From Bacteroidota bacterium (GTDB lineage: Bacteria > Bacteroidota > Bacteroidia > Flavobacteriales > Flavobacteriaceae): a stretch of DNA of 6,916 bases. The stretch lies in the NCBI GenBank assembly GCA_024278565.1, contig JAJRSY010000112.1, forward strand, positions 1-6,916. Reading direction: 5' to 3'. The notes under the pieces were generated by a model. That model ran no database searches. It saw nothing but the letters and a program-made list of their open reading frames with translations, and was not told the origin of the DNA. Positions 1 through 6,820 of this stretch are shown here, one piece after another (position 1 is the stretch's first letter; each line of letters opens with the position of its first letter). A program made the translations under genes and the position numbers.

Positions 1-490
1 GATCAACGTTCTCTTGATGATCTTTTGGCCAATTAGTCTGGGCAGTCATATCATCAATGATATAAAATCCACTTACTTTGACCAAACTCAATATTTCATC
101 GATTTCGCTGTATTTTCCTGGCCAAGCATCAGCAAAAACCATATCAAATTTTTCTCCTTTATAATTTTTTATCCATTGAGTACCATCTTCACAAATAATG
201 TCAATTCGAATGTCGCTTCCAAAATATTCGTTGGCAATTTTGATCAATAAGGGGTCATTATCCACTGTGGTCAGCTTTGAATCGGCATCCATTCCATCTA
301 TCATCCAAGACAAAGAAAGCCCTACACCAGTGCCCAACTCCAAAATATTGACTTTAGGTCTTGAACTGATCAACGTCTTCAATAAAGAACCAATATAGAG
401 GTCAGAAGGCATTGTAAAGCCTATTTCTGCTGACCTACGCTCGATTTCGTTATGAATATTAGGAATGCCCAATACTATTTTATCGTTCAT
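1..490 (-). CDS. Class I SAM-dependent methyltransferase (O-methyltransferase-like), 3' end beyond window
   Basis: An open frame starts at an ATG (490-488) and runs without a stop to the left edge, giving 163 codons. It has the Rossmann-type methyltransferase layout. Motif I, ELGTGVGLS, lies at residues 51-59 and binds S-adenosylmethionine. TTVDND at 74-79 carries the acidic residue (D77) expected to hold the ribose. EDGTQW at 101-106 fits the adenine-side acidic motif, and FDMVFADAWPGKY at 115-127 is the strand-4 motif. GFYIIDDM at 141-148 follows as strand 5. The family usually has about 190-220 residues, so roughly 30-50 are missing at the C-terminus. The substrate cannot be told; the layout resembles small-molecule O-methyltransferases (Methyltransf_24 or Methyltransf_3 type). 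It follows ilvB after a 138-nt spacer holding a strong palindrome, so it is probably not part of the ilv unit. No signal peptide or membrane segment is visible, so it should be cytoplasmic. Confidence 0.88.
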   Translation of the reverse strand, partial: MNDKIVLGIPNIHNEIERRSAEIGFTMPSDLYIGSLLKTLISSRPKVNILELGTGVGLSLSWMIDGMDADSKLTTVDNDPLLIKIANEYFGSDIRIDIICEDGTQWIKNYKGEKFDMVFADAWPGKYSEIDEILSLVKVSGFYIIDDMTAQTNWPKDHQENVD

Positions 491-628
491 ATTTATAAAA
501 CAAATTATAACTGATCAGTCTGCTTAAATTGGTGCTTGGAATCCTTCAAATTACTGTTTATCAATCGAGACCTACAAGGTTTTTGAAACCTTGCAGGTCA
601 ACCTTGCAGGTCGATCAAACCCATTCTT
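491..628. other. Intergenic spacer between ilvB and the methyltransferase gene
   Basis: This 138-nt spacer holds the duplicated-arm palindrome at 569-612, listed separately. It also contains a perfect 10-bp palindrome ACTGATCAGT at 510-519. The AT-rich stretch just before the methyltransferase ATG reads TTATAATTTG on the minus strand, which resembles but does not match the Bacteroidota TAnnTTTG -7 box. No RNA gene or additional coding frame is apparent. Confidence 0.5.
569..612 (-). repeat. Long palindrome with a tandemly duplicated arm; possible ilvB terminator or REP-like element
   Basis: Plus-strand arms 569-582 (GACCTACAAGGTTT) and 586-599 (AAACCTTGCAGGTC) are inverted repeats with one difference and a 3-nt loop. 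In minus-strand RNA that difference becomes a G-U pair, so all 14 positions of the stem can pair. The right arm is then repeated exactly: AACCTTGCAGGTC occurs at 587-599 and again at 600-612 with no gap. The element starts 16 nt past the ilvB stop codon, so it could end the ilv transcript. There is no clean U-tract after it, so it may instead be a dispersed REP-like palindrome. I recall similar GACCTGCAAGGT-type palindromes between genes in flavobacteria, but could not check this. Confidence 0.75.
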
Positions 629-2362
629 TCATTTCAACCGTACATCTGAAACGGACGCTCCTGACGGAATCATAGGGAAAACGTTATCTTCCTTCTCTAC
701 CTTAACTTCTAAAAAGTATGGTTTTTTCGAAGCCATCATTTCTTGAATGGTAGATTTTAAATCTTTACGCTCACTCACTCTTTTAGCTTCAATATGGTAG
801 CCTTCCGCTATTTTAACAAAATCAGGATTCGTCATCACCGTAGAGGCATATCTACTTTCAAAGAAGAGTTCTTGCCATTGGCGTACCATACCCAGATGGC
901 CATTGTTCAAGACCACAATCTTTACAGGTACGTTGTGTTGGAAAATGACACCCAGTTCTTGTATGGTCATTTGATAGCCACCGTCTCCTATAATCGCGAC
1001 CACTTCACGGTCCATCGCCCCCATTTTTGCACCAATGGCAGCAGGCAATGCAAAACCCATAGTACCTAGGCCACCAGAGGTGATATTGCTCTTGGTCTGA
1101 TTGAATTTGGCATACCTGCAAGCAAACATTTGATGCTGACCAACGTCGGTAACGATTACCGCATTGTTATTTGATGCTAAGTTTATCTCCTCGATAACCT
1201 CGCCCATGGTCAGTTTTTCTTTCGTTGGATGGATGTCATTTTTGATTACGGTATCGTATTCAATTTGATATCTCTTTTTAAACTCATCATGCCATGCTTC
1301 GTGTTTGTTTTCGTTCACCAATGGAAGCATTAGTTTCAAGGTCTCTTTGGCATCACCCAAAACAGCAACATCGGCGGTTACGTTTTTATTGATTTCAGCA
1401 GGGTCAATATCAAAATGTATAACCTTGGCCTGTTTGGCATAGGTATCTAAACTACCCGTTACACGATCGTCAAAACGCATTCCGATGGCTATCAGTAAAT
1501 CACATTCATTGGTCAGCACATTGGGACCGTAATTGCCATGCATACCTACCATACCAACGTTCAGTGGGTGTGAAGACTCTAAAGCGGAAGCACCCAATAT
1601 GGTCCATGCAGCGGGTATTCCCGCTTTTTCGACCAAGGTCTTCAACTGTTCCTCGGCCTCTCCCAAAATAACCCCTTGTCCGAAAACGATAAAGGGTTTT
1701 TTAGCGGTATTGATAAGCTGCGCCGCTGCTTCAATACTTGCCATATCAGGCTTGGGAACGGGCTTATAGCTGCGCACACCCTTACAGGCTTCGTATGAAA
1801 ACTCAAATTCATCAAATTGCGCGTTCTTGGTAATATCGATCAAAACGGGTCCTGGTCTGCCCGACCTGGCTATATAAAATGCCTTTGCCAGAATTTCAGG
1901 AATTTCGGAAGCTTGGGTTATTTGATGGTTCCATTTGGTCACTGGTGTTGAAATACCAATAATATCGGTTTCTTGAAATGCATCTGAACCCAATAGGTGT
2001 CTTGCCACTTGACCTGTGATACACACCATTGGAGTGGAATCTATTTGCGCATCGGCCAGGCCTGTCACAAGATTCGTGGCACCGGGTCCAGAGGTCGCCA
2101 TGGCCACCCCTACCTTACCGGTAACCCGTGCATAACCCTGTGCCGCATGGGTAGCACCTTGTTCATGGCGGGTCAAAATATGAGTCAATCTATCTTGAAA
2201 TTTATAAAGTTCATCATAGACCGGCATGATCGCACCGCCAGGGTAGCCGTACAGCAAATCAACCCCTTCAGCCAATAGGCAATGAATTATGGCTTCGGCA
2301 CCACTAATTTTAATGGTGGTCGGTTTACTGGTCTTGGTTTTTTTATCTTTAAGTGTTTCCAT
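629..2362 (-). CDS. ilvB: Acetolactate synthase (AHAS), large catalytic subunit
   Basis: This 577-residue ThDP enzyme condenses pyruvate with a second pyruvate or with 2-ketobutyrate to give acetolactate or acetohydroxybutyrate, the first committed step of valine/leucine and isoleucine synthesis. YGYPGGAIMPVYDEL is at residues 38-52. The catalytic glutamate is E67 in RHEQGA, and the N-terminal ThDP domain continues through SGPGATNLVTGLADAQIDST (91-110). The central FAD-type domain includes IGMRFDDRVTG at 293-303. The C-terminal ThDP/Mg motif runs from GDGGYQM at 459 to LNN at 485-487. W496 in the MVRQWQ motif is the conserved residue known from herbicide binding in plant AHAS. The C-terminal PMIPSGA has Ser where PMIPPGA or PMVPPGA is common. 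Length is normal for a catalytic subunit. It starts at an ATG 19 nt after the ilvD stop, so the two are co-transcribed. The regulatory subunit gene ilvN, usually next, is absent. Confidence 0.96.
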   Translation of the reverse strand: METLKDKKTKTSKPTTIKISGAEAIIHCLLAEGVDLLYGYPGGAIMPVYDELYKFQDRLTHILTRHEQGATHAAQGYARVTGKVGVAMATSGPGATNLVTGLADAQIDSTPMVCITGQVARHLLGSDAFQETDIIGISTPVTKWNHQITQASEIPEILAKAFYIARSGRPGPVLIDITKNAQFDEFEFSYEACKGVRSYKPVPKPDMASIEAAAQLINTAKKPFIVFGQGVILGEAEEQLKTLVEKAGIPAAWTILGASALESSHPLNVGMVGMHGNYGPNVLTNECDLLIAIGMRFDDRVTGSLDTYAKQAKVIHFDIDPAEINKNVTADVAVLGDAKETLKLMLPLVNENKHEAWHDEFKKRYQIEYDTVIKNDIHPTKEKLTMGEVIEEINLASNNNAVIVTDVGQHQMFACRYAKFNQTKSNITSGGLGTMGFALPAAIGAKMGAMDREVVAIIGDGGYQMTIQELGVIFQHNVPVKIVVLNNGHLGMVRQWQELFFESRYASTVMTNPDFVKIAEGYHIEAKRVSERKDLKSTIQEMMASKKPYFLEVKVEKEDNVFPMIPSGASVSDVRLK

Positions 2363-2381
2363 ACCTAAATAGCTATTCTAT
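2363..2381 (-). promoter_or_regulatory. ilvD-ilvB intercistronic spacer with a weak hairpin
   Basis: The 19-nt gap between the ilvD stop and the ilvB ATG has no AGGAGG-like ribosome-binding site. In minus-strand RNA an AAAUAG arm and a CUAUUU arm can pair around a 5-nt loop, overlapping the ilvD stop and ending 4 nt before the ilvB start. A 10-bp DNA palindrome, AATAGCTATT, sits at 2368-2377. The stem is AU-rich and weak. A role in coupling translation of the two genes is possible but only inferred. Confidence 0.3.
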
Positions 2382-4058
2382 TTAAAATTCGTCTGTTACA
2401 CAACCTTGCGATGCCGATGAAACGGTTTTGGCATATTTATACAGTACGCCTTTTTTGAATTTCAGTTCTGGCTGTTTCCATACTGCCCTACGTTTTTTCA
2501 ATTCTTCATCGGACAAATCGACCGATATGGTGTTTGTTTCAGCATTTATAGAAATCTCATCACCATCTTTCAACAAAGCGATTACCCCTCCTTCTTGTGC
2601 CTCTGGCGTAATATGCCCTACTACAAAACCATGGGTGCCACCAGAAAATCGACCGTCGGTAATCAAGGCTACGTCTTTACCCAAACCAGCGCCCATAATA
2701 GCAGCGGTCGGCTTTAACATCTCGGGCATTCCTGGACCTCCTTTTGGGCCTTCATAGCGAATGACCACTACATCGCCTTTAACTACCTTGCCATCTCGAA
2801 TACCATCATTTGCCGCAAACTCGCCTTCAAAGACTTTTGCTTTTCCAATAAAAACCAAACCTTCTTTTCCTGTAATTTTGGCTACAGAACCTTCAGAAGC
2901 TAAATTACCGTACAACATGCGCAAATGCCCAGTAACTTTAATAGGATGCTCAATAGGCTTGATGACCTCTTGATCCGCTGACAACTCGGGAACATCTTCA
3001 AGATTCTCTGCCAGTGTTTTTCCTGTCACGGTCAAACAATCGCCATGAATCAATCCTTTTTTTAACAGATATTTCAATACTGCCGGTATACCTCCTATTT
3101 CATGAACATCTTCCATCAAATATTTTCCACTTGGTTTTAAATCTGCTAAAAAAGGTGTGGTATCACTGATAAGTTGAAAATCATCTAAGGTAAATTCGAT
3201 ATCGGCAGCCCTTGCAATCGCTAACATATGCAATACAGCATTTGTGGACCCTCCTAAGATAATAATCAGCCGTACGGCATTTTCCAATGATTTTTCAGTA
3301 ACGATATCCAAGGGTTTGATATCTTTTTCTAAGAGTTGACGAATTGCCTTGCCAGCGAGAACGCTTTCTGTTTCTTTTTCCCAACTCTGTGCAGGATTGG
3401 AAGCATTGTACGGCAATGACATACCCATAGCCTCGATTGCCGCCGCCATGGTATTTGCGGTATACATACCCCCACATGCGCCTGCCCCGCTACATGATTT
3501 TTTTACGATATTTTTATAATCGGTTTCAGACATGGTGCCTGCTACCTTACTGCCCCATGCTTCAAAAGCCGAAACAATATCTAATTTTTCTCCTTTATAT
3601 GAACCAGAGGCAATAGTACCCCCATATACCAAAATAGAAGGTCTGTTCAAACGCAGCATTGCGATTAAAGCACCCGGCATATTTTTATCACATCCTACGA
3701 TAGTGATCAAACTATCGTAGTTCATTGCATTAACAACGGTTTCCATTGAATCTGCAATAATATCACGTGAGGGCAACGAATAGCGCATACCCATTGTACC
3801 CATTGAAATGCCATCGCTCACACCGATCGTATTAAAGATCAAACCCACTAAATCAGCTTCTTGCGTTCCTTTTTTAACCATTTTGGCCAAATCGTTAAGG
3901 TGCATATTGCAAGGATTTCCTTCATAACCCGTACTGGCAATACCAACAAACGCTTTCTGCAAATCTTCTTCTGAGAGTCCGATTGCATACAACATTGCCT
4001 GTGCCCCTGGTTGGGTTGGGTCTTGGGTTACATTTTTACTGTATTTGTTCAATTCCAT
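2382..4058 (-). CDS. ilvD: Dihydroxy-acid dehydratase (IlvD/Edd family)
   Basis: The enzyme removes water from 2,3-dihydroxyisovalerate and 2,3-dihydroxy-3-methylvalerate to give the 2-keto acids that precede valine/leucine and isoleucine. With the ATG at 4058 it has 558 residues, normal for the family; positions here use that start. The three cluster cysteines are C50 (GNPCNMHLNDLA), C123 (GCDKNMPG) and C195 (GAGACGGMYTANTM). This pattern matches the bacterial/plant [2Fe-2S] dehydratases. K124, next to C123, is the lysine carboxylated in the family to hold magnesium. GGPGMPEM at 440-447 supplies a metal-binding glutamate, and DGRFSGGTHG at 468-477 supplies the catalytic serine. An in-frame GTG lies directly before the ATG (4061-4059), so a start one codon earlier is possible. 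ilvD leads the two-gene ilv unit and has a promoter-like box about 50 nt upstream. Confidence 0.96.
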   Translation of the reverse strand: MELNKYSKNVTQDPTQPGAQAMLYAIGLSEEDLQKAFVGIASTGYEGNPCNMHLNDLAKMVKKGTQEADLVGLIFNTIGVSDGISMGTMGMRYSLPSRDIIADSMETVVNAMNYDSLITIVGCDKNMPGALIAMLRLNRPSILVYGGTIASGSYKGEKLDIVSAFEAWGSKVAGTMSETDYKNIVKKSCSGAGACGGMYTANTMAAAIEAMGMSLPYNASNPAQSWEKETESVLAGKAIRQLLEKDIKPLDIVTEKSLENAVRLIIILGGSTNAVLHMLAIARAADIEFTLDDFQLISDTTPFLADLKPSGKYLMEDVHEIGGIPAVLKYLLKKGLIHGDCLTVTGKTLAENLEDVPELSADQEVIKPIEHPIKVTGHLRMLYGNLASEGSVAKITGKEGLVFIGKAKVFEGEFAANDGIRDGKVVKGDVVVIRYEGPKGGPGMPEMLKPTAAIMGAGLGKDVALITDGRFSGGTHGFVVGHITPEAQEGGVIALLKDGDEISINAETNTISVDLSDEELKKRRAVWKQPELKFKKGVLYKYAKTVSSASQGCVTDEF

Positions 4059-4105
4059 CACTAATCTACTTAGATTCTATAATTCAATTTTGGGTACGCC
4101 TATAA

Positions 4106-4140
4106 CAAATATAAATCTTTAAATAGGCACTACATATCAA
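4106..4140 (-). promoter_or_regulatory. Putative Bacteroidota-type promoter for ilvDB
   Basis: On the minus strand TATATTTG (4113-4106) fits the Bacteroidota -7 consensus TAnnTTTG exactly. A TTG at 4140-4138 lies 24 nt upstream of it. That is slightly longer than the usual spacing to the -33 TTG/TTTG element, so the -33 assignment is weaker than the -7. Transcription would start near 4099-4100 and leave a leader of about 40 nt before the ilvD ATG. Confidence 0.5.
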
Positions 4141-4243
4141 CAAATGCCACAAGTACAAATTCAATTTTACCAAAAAAGATTTAATTCACTGACAATCAGA
4201 GCCATAAATAACTATTTCGTACCATATTCATTACTGATAAAAT

Positions 4244-4272
4244 AAAAATGAGGGGTTGTAGCCCTTATTTTT
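4244..4272 (-). terminator. Hairpin terminator after pxpC
   Basis: Plus-strand arms 4244-4254 (AAAAATGAGGG) and 4262-4272 (CCCTTATTTTT) form an 11-position stem with one mismatch and a 7-nt loop. The structure begins 5 nt after the pxpC stop. In minus-strand RNA the GGG/CCC core is followed by a long U-rich run, the pattern of an intrinsic terminator. The flanks are A/T-rich on both sides, so it could work in either direction, but only minus-strand genes are near it. Confidence 0.7.
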
Positions 4273-4277
4273 AAAAC

Positions 4278-5135
4278 TTACACAAGATTATGCCGTAGTG
4301 CCATTTTAAACGAAATCACATCACCATATCTCTTCTGGCTCAAAAGGGATATTGCCTGATCGGAAAGCTGTAAAATACGTGGGTAGCCCCCAGTGGTTTG
4401 CCCATCTTTCATTAGAATCAACAATTTGCCCGAAGGTGTTATCTGTACGGTGCCCGGCATAGTAGCAGAGGTCAACATTGAGTTTTTATGCCCTAAAAGG
4501 TTCTCTTCAATTTGGTAGGCCATTCTATTGTATTCCTTAGCTATTGAAAATTCTTTAACGAAAAGGGACTTTAACTGTTTATCACCCAGCAATTCAAACT
4601 CAGGACCTTTATATACCTTCAATACTTTTTCGTCTAAAAACGGAGCAACTTTTATCTCCGAAATATTTGGTTTGAAATTTTCGCATGAATCATAGGCCAT
4701 TTTATCTCCATCGGTCAAATGGCTTTTAGGGGTGATCGGAGGGTAAAAAGAACGGCTTCCCAAAACCAAGGGTGTTTTGAACCCGCCTTTAATTGCCAAA
4801 TAATTTCGAAAACCTTTTTTTAGCCTTCCGTAGGAAAGAATACCGCCCTCTCCTATTTTATAAACCTTATAATGCCGTAGAGGTTCATTGTTCAAAGTCA
4901 CTGAGATCTCCGCACCACCAATACAGATATAGGTTGGCTTTTCAAATTGCAGCGTAGGGCCGGTCATGGTAATTTCCATTACAGCAGCATCGGTCGGGTT
5001 AGCCAACAACATATTTAATTTTGATGCCGAAAACGAATCCATATACCCTGAAACGGGCACTCCCTTGTTCAAAAAGCCAAATCGACCACTATCTTGAACG
5101 GTAGTAAAAAAACCCGATTTCAATACCTTAAGCAT
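4278..5135 (-). CDS. pxpC: 5-oxoprolinase subunit C (biotin-dependent carboxyltransferase-like, KipA family)
   Basis: PxpC is one of three subunits that together hydrolyse 5-oxoproline to glutamate with ATP; it has the allophanate hydrolase AHS2/KipA fold. The 285-residue protein opens with TTVQDSGRFGFLNKGVPVSG at 11-30, followed by D33 in GYMD, the family's N-terminal signature. GPTLQF (59-64) and CIGGAEISV (71-79) come next, then GFRNYLAIKGGF at 108-119 and LGSRSF at 125-130. MPGTVQITPSGKL at 226-238 leads into LMKDGQTTGGYPRI at 241-254, the most conserved stretch. It is somewhat shorter than the E. coli protein (about 310 residues), mainly because the segment after LGSRS is compact. The ATG overlaps the pxpB stop by 8 nt, so translation is probably coupled. 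A terminator follows directly. The cytoplasmic location is inferred from the lack of a signal peptide. Confidence 0.93.
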   Translation of the reverse strand: MLKVLKSGFFTTVQDSGRFGFLNKGVPVSGYMDSFSASKLNMLLANPTDAAVMEITMTGPTLQFEKPTYICIGGAEISVTLNNEPLRHYKVYKIGEGGILSYGRLKKGFRNYLAIKGGFKTPLVLGSRSFYPPITPKSHLTDGDKMAYDSCENFKPNISEIKVAPFLDEKVLKVYKGPEFELLGDKQLKSLFVKEFSIAKEYNRMAYQIEENLLGHKNSMLTSATMPGTVQITPSGKLLILMKDGQTTGGYPRILQLSDQAISLLSQKRYGDVISFKMALRHNLV

Positions 5136-5874
5136 CCAACTTGATTTTTTCTGGTTTATAGATGCCCACTTCCCCTTCTATCTTACAAAGGTCATAGGGC
5201 GCACGTTCAATTTGATAAAACTGCACCTGATCACCTACAGAAACAAAGCAGGGATTATTTGATTTTGGGTCGAACATGGGTATCGGGCAATTGCCAATGA
5301 TATTCCAACCCCCAGGTGATTCTTGCGGATAAATTCCGGTTTGCTTTGCTGCCAAACCCACCGCTCCTTTTTGCACCTTTAAACGTGGCGTTGACCTTCG
5401 AGGGACCTCTAAAGATGTTGGTAATCCCCCTAAATACATAAATCCCGGTAAAAACCCAATACCGTATACTGTAAAAACATTATGGGTGTGACTTTCTATC
5501 ACTTTGGTAACCGACATACCAAGTTTTTCAGAAACCTCTTCCAAATCAATACCAAACTCCAGATCATAGCATACCGGAAGTCGCCAAAGAAATTTTTGTT
5601 TTGTGGGGGTGGCATTTCTCTCTTCGTACCATGTATTGAGCTTCGTTTTAAATTCTTCAAAAACTATTGGTTTCCCACGGTGAACAAGGGTAATTGAATT
5701 GTATGAAGGCACTATTTCGTACTTGGCCCCATCCAAACAATTGTTTTCAAGGTAATTGACGAATTGAAGAATATCGTTGAGAATGGCCCCACAAACCTCT
5801 TTTGGCCATTCCACCAAAACCGCATGAACACCGAAAGATCGTATTGAAATGGAATAGTTACCCACGCCTGACAT
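5128..5874 (-). CDS. pxpB: 5-oxoprolinase subunit B (KipI family)
   Basis: PxpB pairs with PxpC in the 5-oxoprolinase complex and carries the AHS1/KipI (carboxyltransferase C and D) domain; the Bacillus homologue KipI was first described as an inhibitor of kinase KinA. The protein has 248 residues. After a variable N-terminal part, LPVCYD at 99-104 starts the core. GIGFLPGFMYLGGLP (138-152) follows, then VPRRSTPRLKVQKGAVGLAA (157-176) and GIYPQESPGGWNIIG (180-194), which form the conserved active-region block. FDP at 201-203 and VGDQVQF at 213-219 close the domain. The ATG at 5874 overlaps pxpA by 17 nt; a GTG three codons later would shorten that to 8 nt, but the ATG is preferred. The sequence looks intact. 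Confidence 0.94.
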   Translation of the reverse strand: MSGVGNYSISIRSFGVHAVLVEWPKEVCGAILNDILQFVNYLENNCLDGAKYEIVPSYNSITLVHRGKPIVFEEFKTKLNTWYEERNATPTKQKFLWRLPVCYDLEFGIDLEEVSEKLGMSVTKVIESHTHNVFTVYGIGFLPGFMYLGGLPTSLEVPRRSTPRLKVQKGAVGLAAKQTGIYPQESPGGWNIIGNCPIPMFDPKSNNPCFVSVGDQVQFYQIERAPYDLCKIEGEVGIYKPEKIKLDA

Positions 5875-6610
5875 GAATATTATGATTTGGCAATTCTTGT
5901 GAAAGATACGTCAATATTTGCAAAGCATTTGGCGTATCACCATGAATGCAGAAGGTGTCTGCCTTAATTTTCACTGTATGGCCATCAAGTGTTCGAAGCT
6001 GCTTTTCTTTGACCATTGACAGCATATGACCTATTACTTCTTTTGGATTATTTATCACTGCATCAGAGTTACTACGTGAAACCAAAGAAAGATCTCGATT
6101 GTACTTTCTATCGCCAAAAGCTTCATATTTAATCTTAAAACCCTGTCTCATTGCCTCTTTAGCGATGACGGAAGCATAAGGAACATATAAAAAAGCGGTG
6201 TCTTGAAAAGTTGCTATTGCCGCTAGAAAAATTTGGGCCATAACAAGGTCTTTTGCGACATCATTGTACAGGGCGCCATGGGGTTTGATATGGTGCAATG
6301 CCATTTCTTCACTATGCAGCATTGCTGCCAACTTTTTAATTTGGCCCCCAATACTGTTTATCAACTGTTCGGGAGCAATATCAAGAGTGACCCTTCCGAA
6401 ATTGTCTTTATCAGGGTATGACGGATGCGCCCCTATTTTGACCTTATGCTTTTTAGCCAACAATGCGGTTCTCAACATGCTTTTCAAGTTCCCAGCATGG
6501 CCTCCACAGGCTATATTACATGAGGATACCAAAGGCAAGATATCTTTTTCATTGCCTATGTCCTCGCCTACATCGCAATTGATATCTATATGTATGGTTT
6601 TCGGGTTCAA
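5858..6610 (-). CDS. pxpA: 5-oxoprolinase subunit A (LamB/YcsF family), TTG start
   Basis: PxpA is the LamB/YcsF-family subunit needed with PxpBC for ATP-dependent hydrolysis of 5-oxoproline, a cyclised glutamine/glutamate product that accumulates spontaneously. The 250-residue protein has all family blocks: HIDINCDVGE at 7-16, SSCNIACGGHAGN at 29-41, IGAHPSYPDKDNFGR at 59-73, HHIKPHGALYND at 106-117, EAFGDRKY at 163-170, LVSRS at 176-180 and FCIHGDTPNAL at 220-230. The start is unusual. An in-frame stop lies at 6622-6620 and the first in-frame ATG is codon 44, past two core motifs. The TTG at 6610 is the only standard start codon that keeps the N-terminal DINCDVGE block. No clear ribosome-binding site precedes it. 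pxpA is first in the pxpABC set and lies 66 nt after the transporter remnant. Confidence 0.93.
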   Translation of the reverse strand: MNPKTIHIDINCDVGEDIGNEKDILPLVSSCNIACGGHAGNLKSMLRTALLAKKHKVKIGAHPSYPDKDNFGRVTLDIAPEQLINSIGGQIKKLAAMLHSEEMALHHIKPHGALYNDVAKDLVMAQIFLAAIATFQDTAFLYVPYASVIAKEAMRQGFKIKYEAFGDRKYNRDLSLVSRSNSDAVINNPKEVIGHMLSMVKEKQLRTLDGHTVKIKADTFCIHGDTPNALQILTYLSQELPNHNIHVRRG

Positions 6611-6676
6611 GGTTAAGGATTAAGGGGAAATATACTCATAATCTCAGTTTAAAAATGAATTTTCTTTGTTTCTTGT
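6611..6676 (-). promoter_or_regulatory. Spacer upstream of pxpA with an imperfect -7 box
   Basis: The 66-nt gap between the transporter stop and the pxpA TTG is AT-rich. On the minus strand it contains TATATTTC, seven of eight positions of the Bacteroidota TAnnTTTG box, about 22 nt before the start. No TTG lies at the right distance for a -33 element. pxpA may therefore have a weak promoter of its own or depend on read-through from upstream. Confidence 0.25.
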
Positions 6677-6808
6677 TCAAAAAAGTCCGATTACCTTTAG
6701 AGCGCTTTTTGCGCCCAATAAAACCGTCAAAGTTATAATAACCAGTCCCATGATATTTTGGGCGGTCGAGTTCTTGTATTTCCCCATTACCGATGCCTTG
6801 TTTACCAC
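6677..6808 (-). pseudogene. C-terminal remnant of an Nramp-family (YcsG-like) transporter
   Basis: The minus-strand frame ending at the TGA 6679-6677 reads VVNKASVMGKYKNS, then a hydrophobic helix NIMGLVIITLTVLLGAKSAL, then KVIGLF. A short polar loop with xMGxxKNS followed by one last membrane helix is how I know the Nramp C-terminus. An Nramp-type gene (ycsG in Bacillus subtilis) is an established neighbour of pxpA, which supports the call. The frame stays open upstream only to 6850, where a TGA interrupts it. Residues before codon 15 (YHLLDGSGSVW) are not the hydrophobic helix expected there. Neither other minus-strand frame restores one. I read this as the last ~43 codons of a gene broken near 6809, by insertion or deletion. 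A frameshift plus strong divergence is less likely. Only 108 bases of upstream sequence are visible. Confidence 0.6.
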
Positions 6809-6820
6809 CCACACTGAACC

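Larger units (their letters stand above)
4062..4277. other. Spacer between pxpC and ilvD: terminator plus ilvD promoter region
   Basis: This 216-nt AT-rich stretch separates the two operons. It holds the hairpin terminator at 4244-4272 and the promoter-like elements at 4106-4140, both listed separately. An 11-bp direct repeat, AATTCAATTTT, occurs at 4081-4091 and 4158-4168 on either side of the promoter elements. I see no riboswitch or T-box signature and no convincing leader gene. Confidence 0.6.

Noticed and set aside
14..398. Two plus-strand open frames (14-250 and 198-398).
   Set aside because: They lie opposite the methyltransferase gene, which has clear family motifs; their translations show no recognisable domain.
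491..520. A possible promoter (TTATAATTTG) before the methyltransferase gene.
   Set aside because: Spacing inside the box does not fit TAnnTTTG, and it would leave a leader of only a few bases before the ATG.
3295..3477. A 60-codon minus-strand frame inside ilvD.
   Set aside because: It is an out-of-frame shadow of the ilvD cysteine-motif region. The ilvD frame itself is intact, so it is not a frameshift.
4167..4205. A 12-codon minus-strand frame reading MALIVSELNLFW upstream of ilvD, which looks like a branched-chain amino acid leader peptide.
   Set aside because: It lies upstream of the likely ilvD promoter, has no promoter box before it, and no terminator/antiterminator hairpins follow it. 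Leu, Ile and Val codons are also common by chance in AT-rich DNA.
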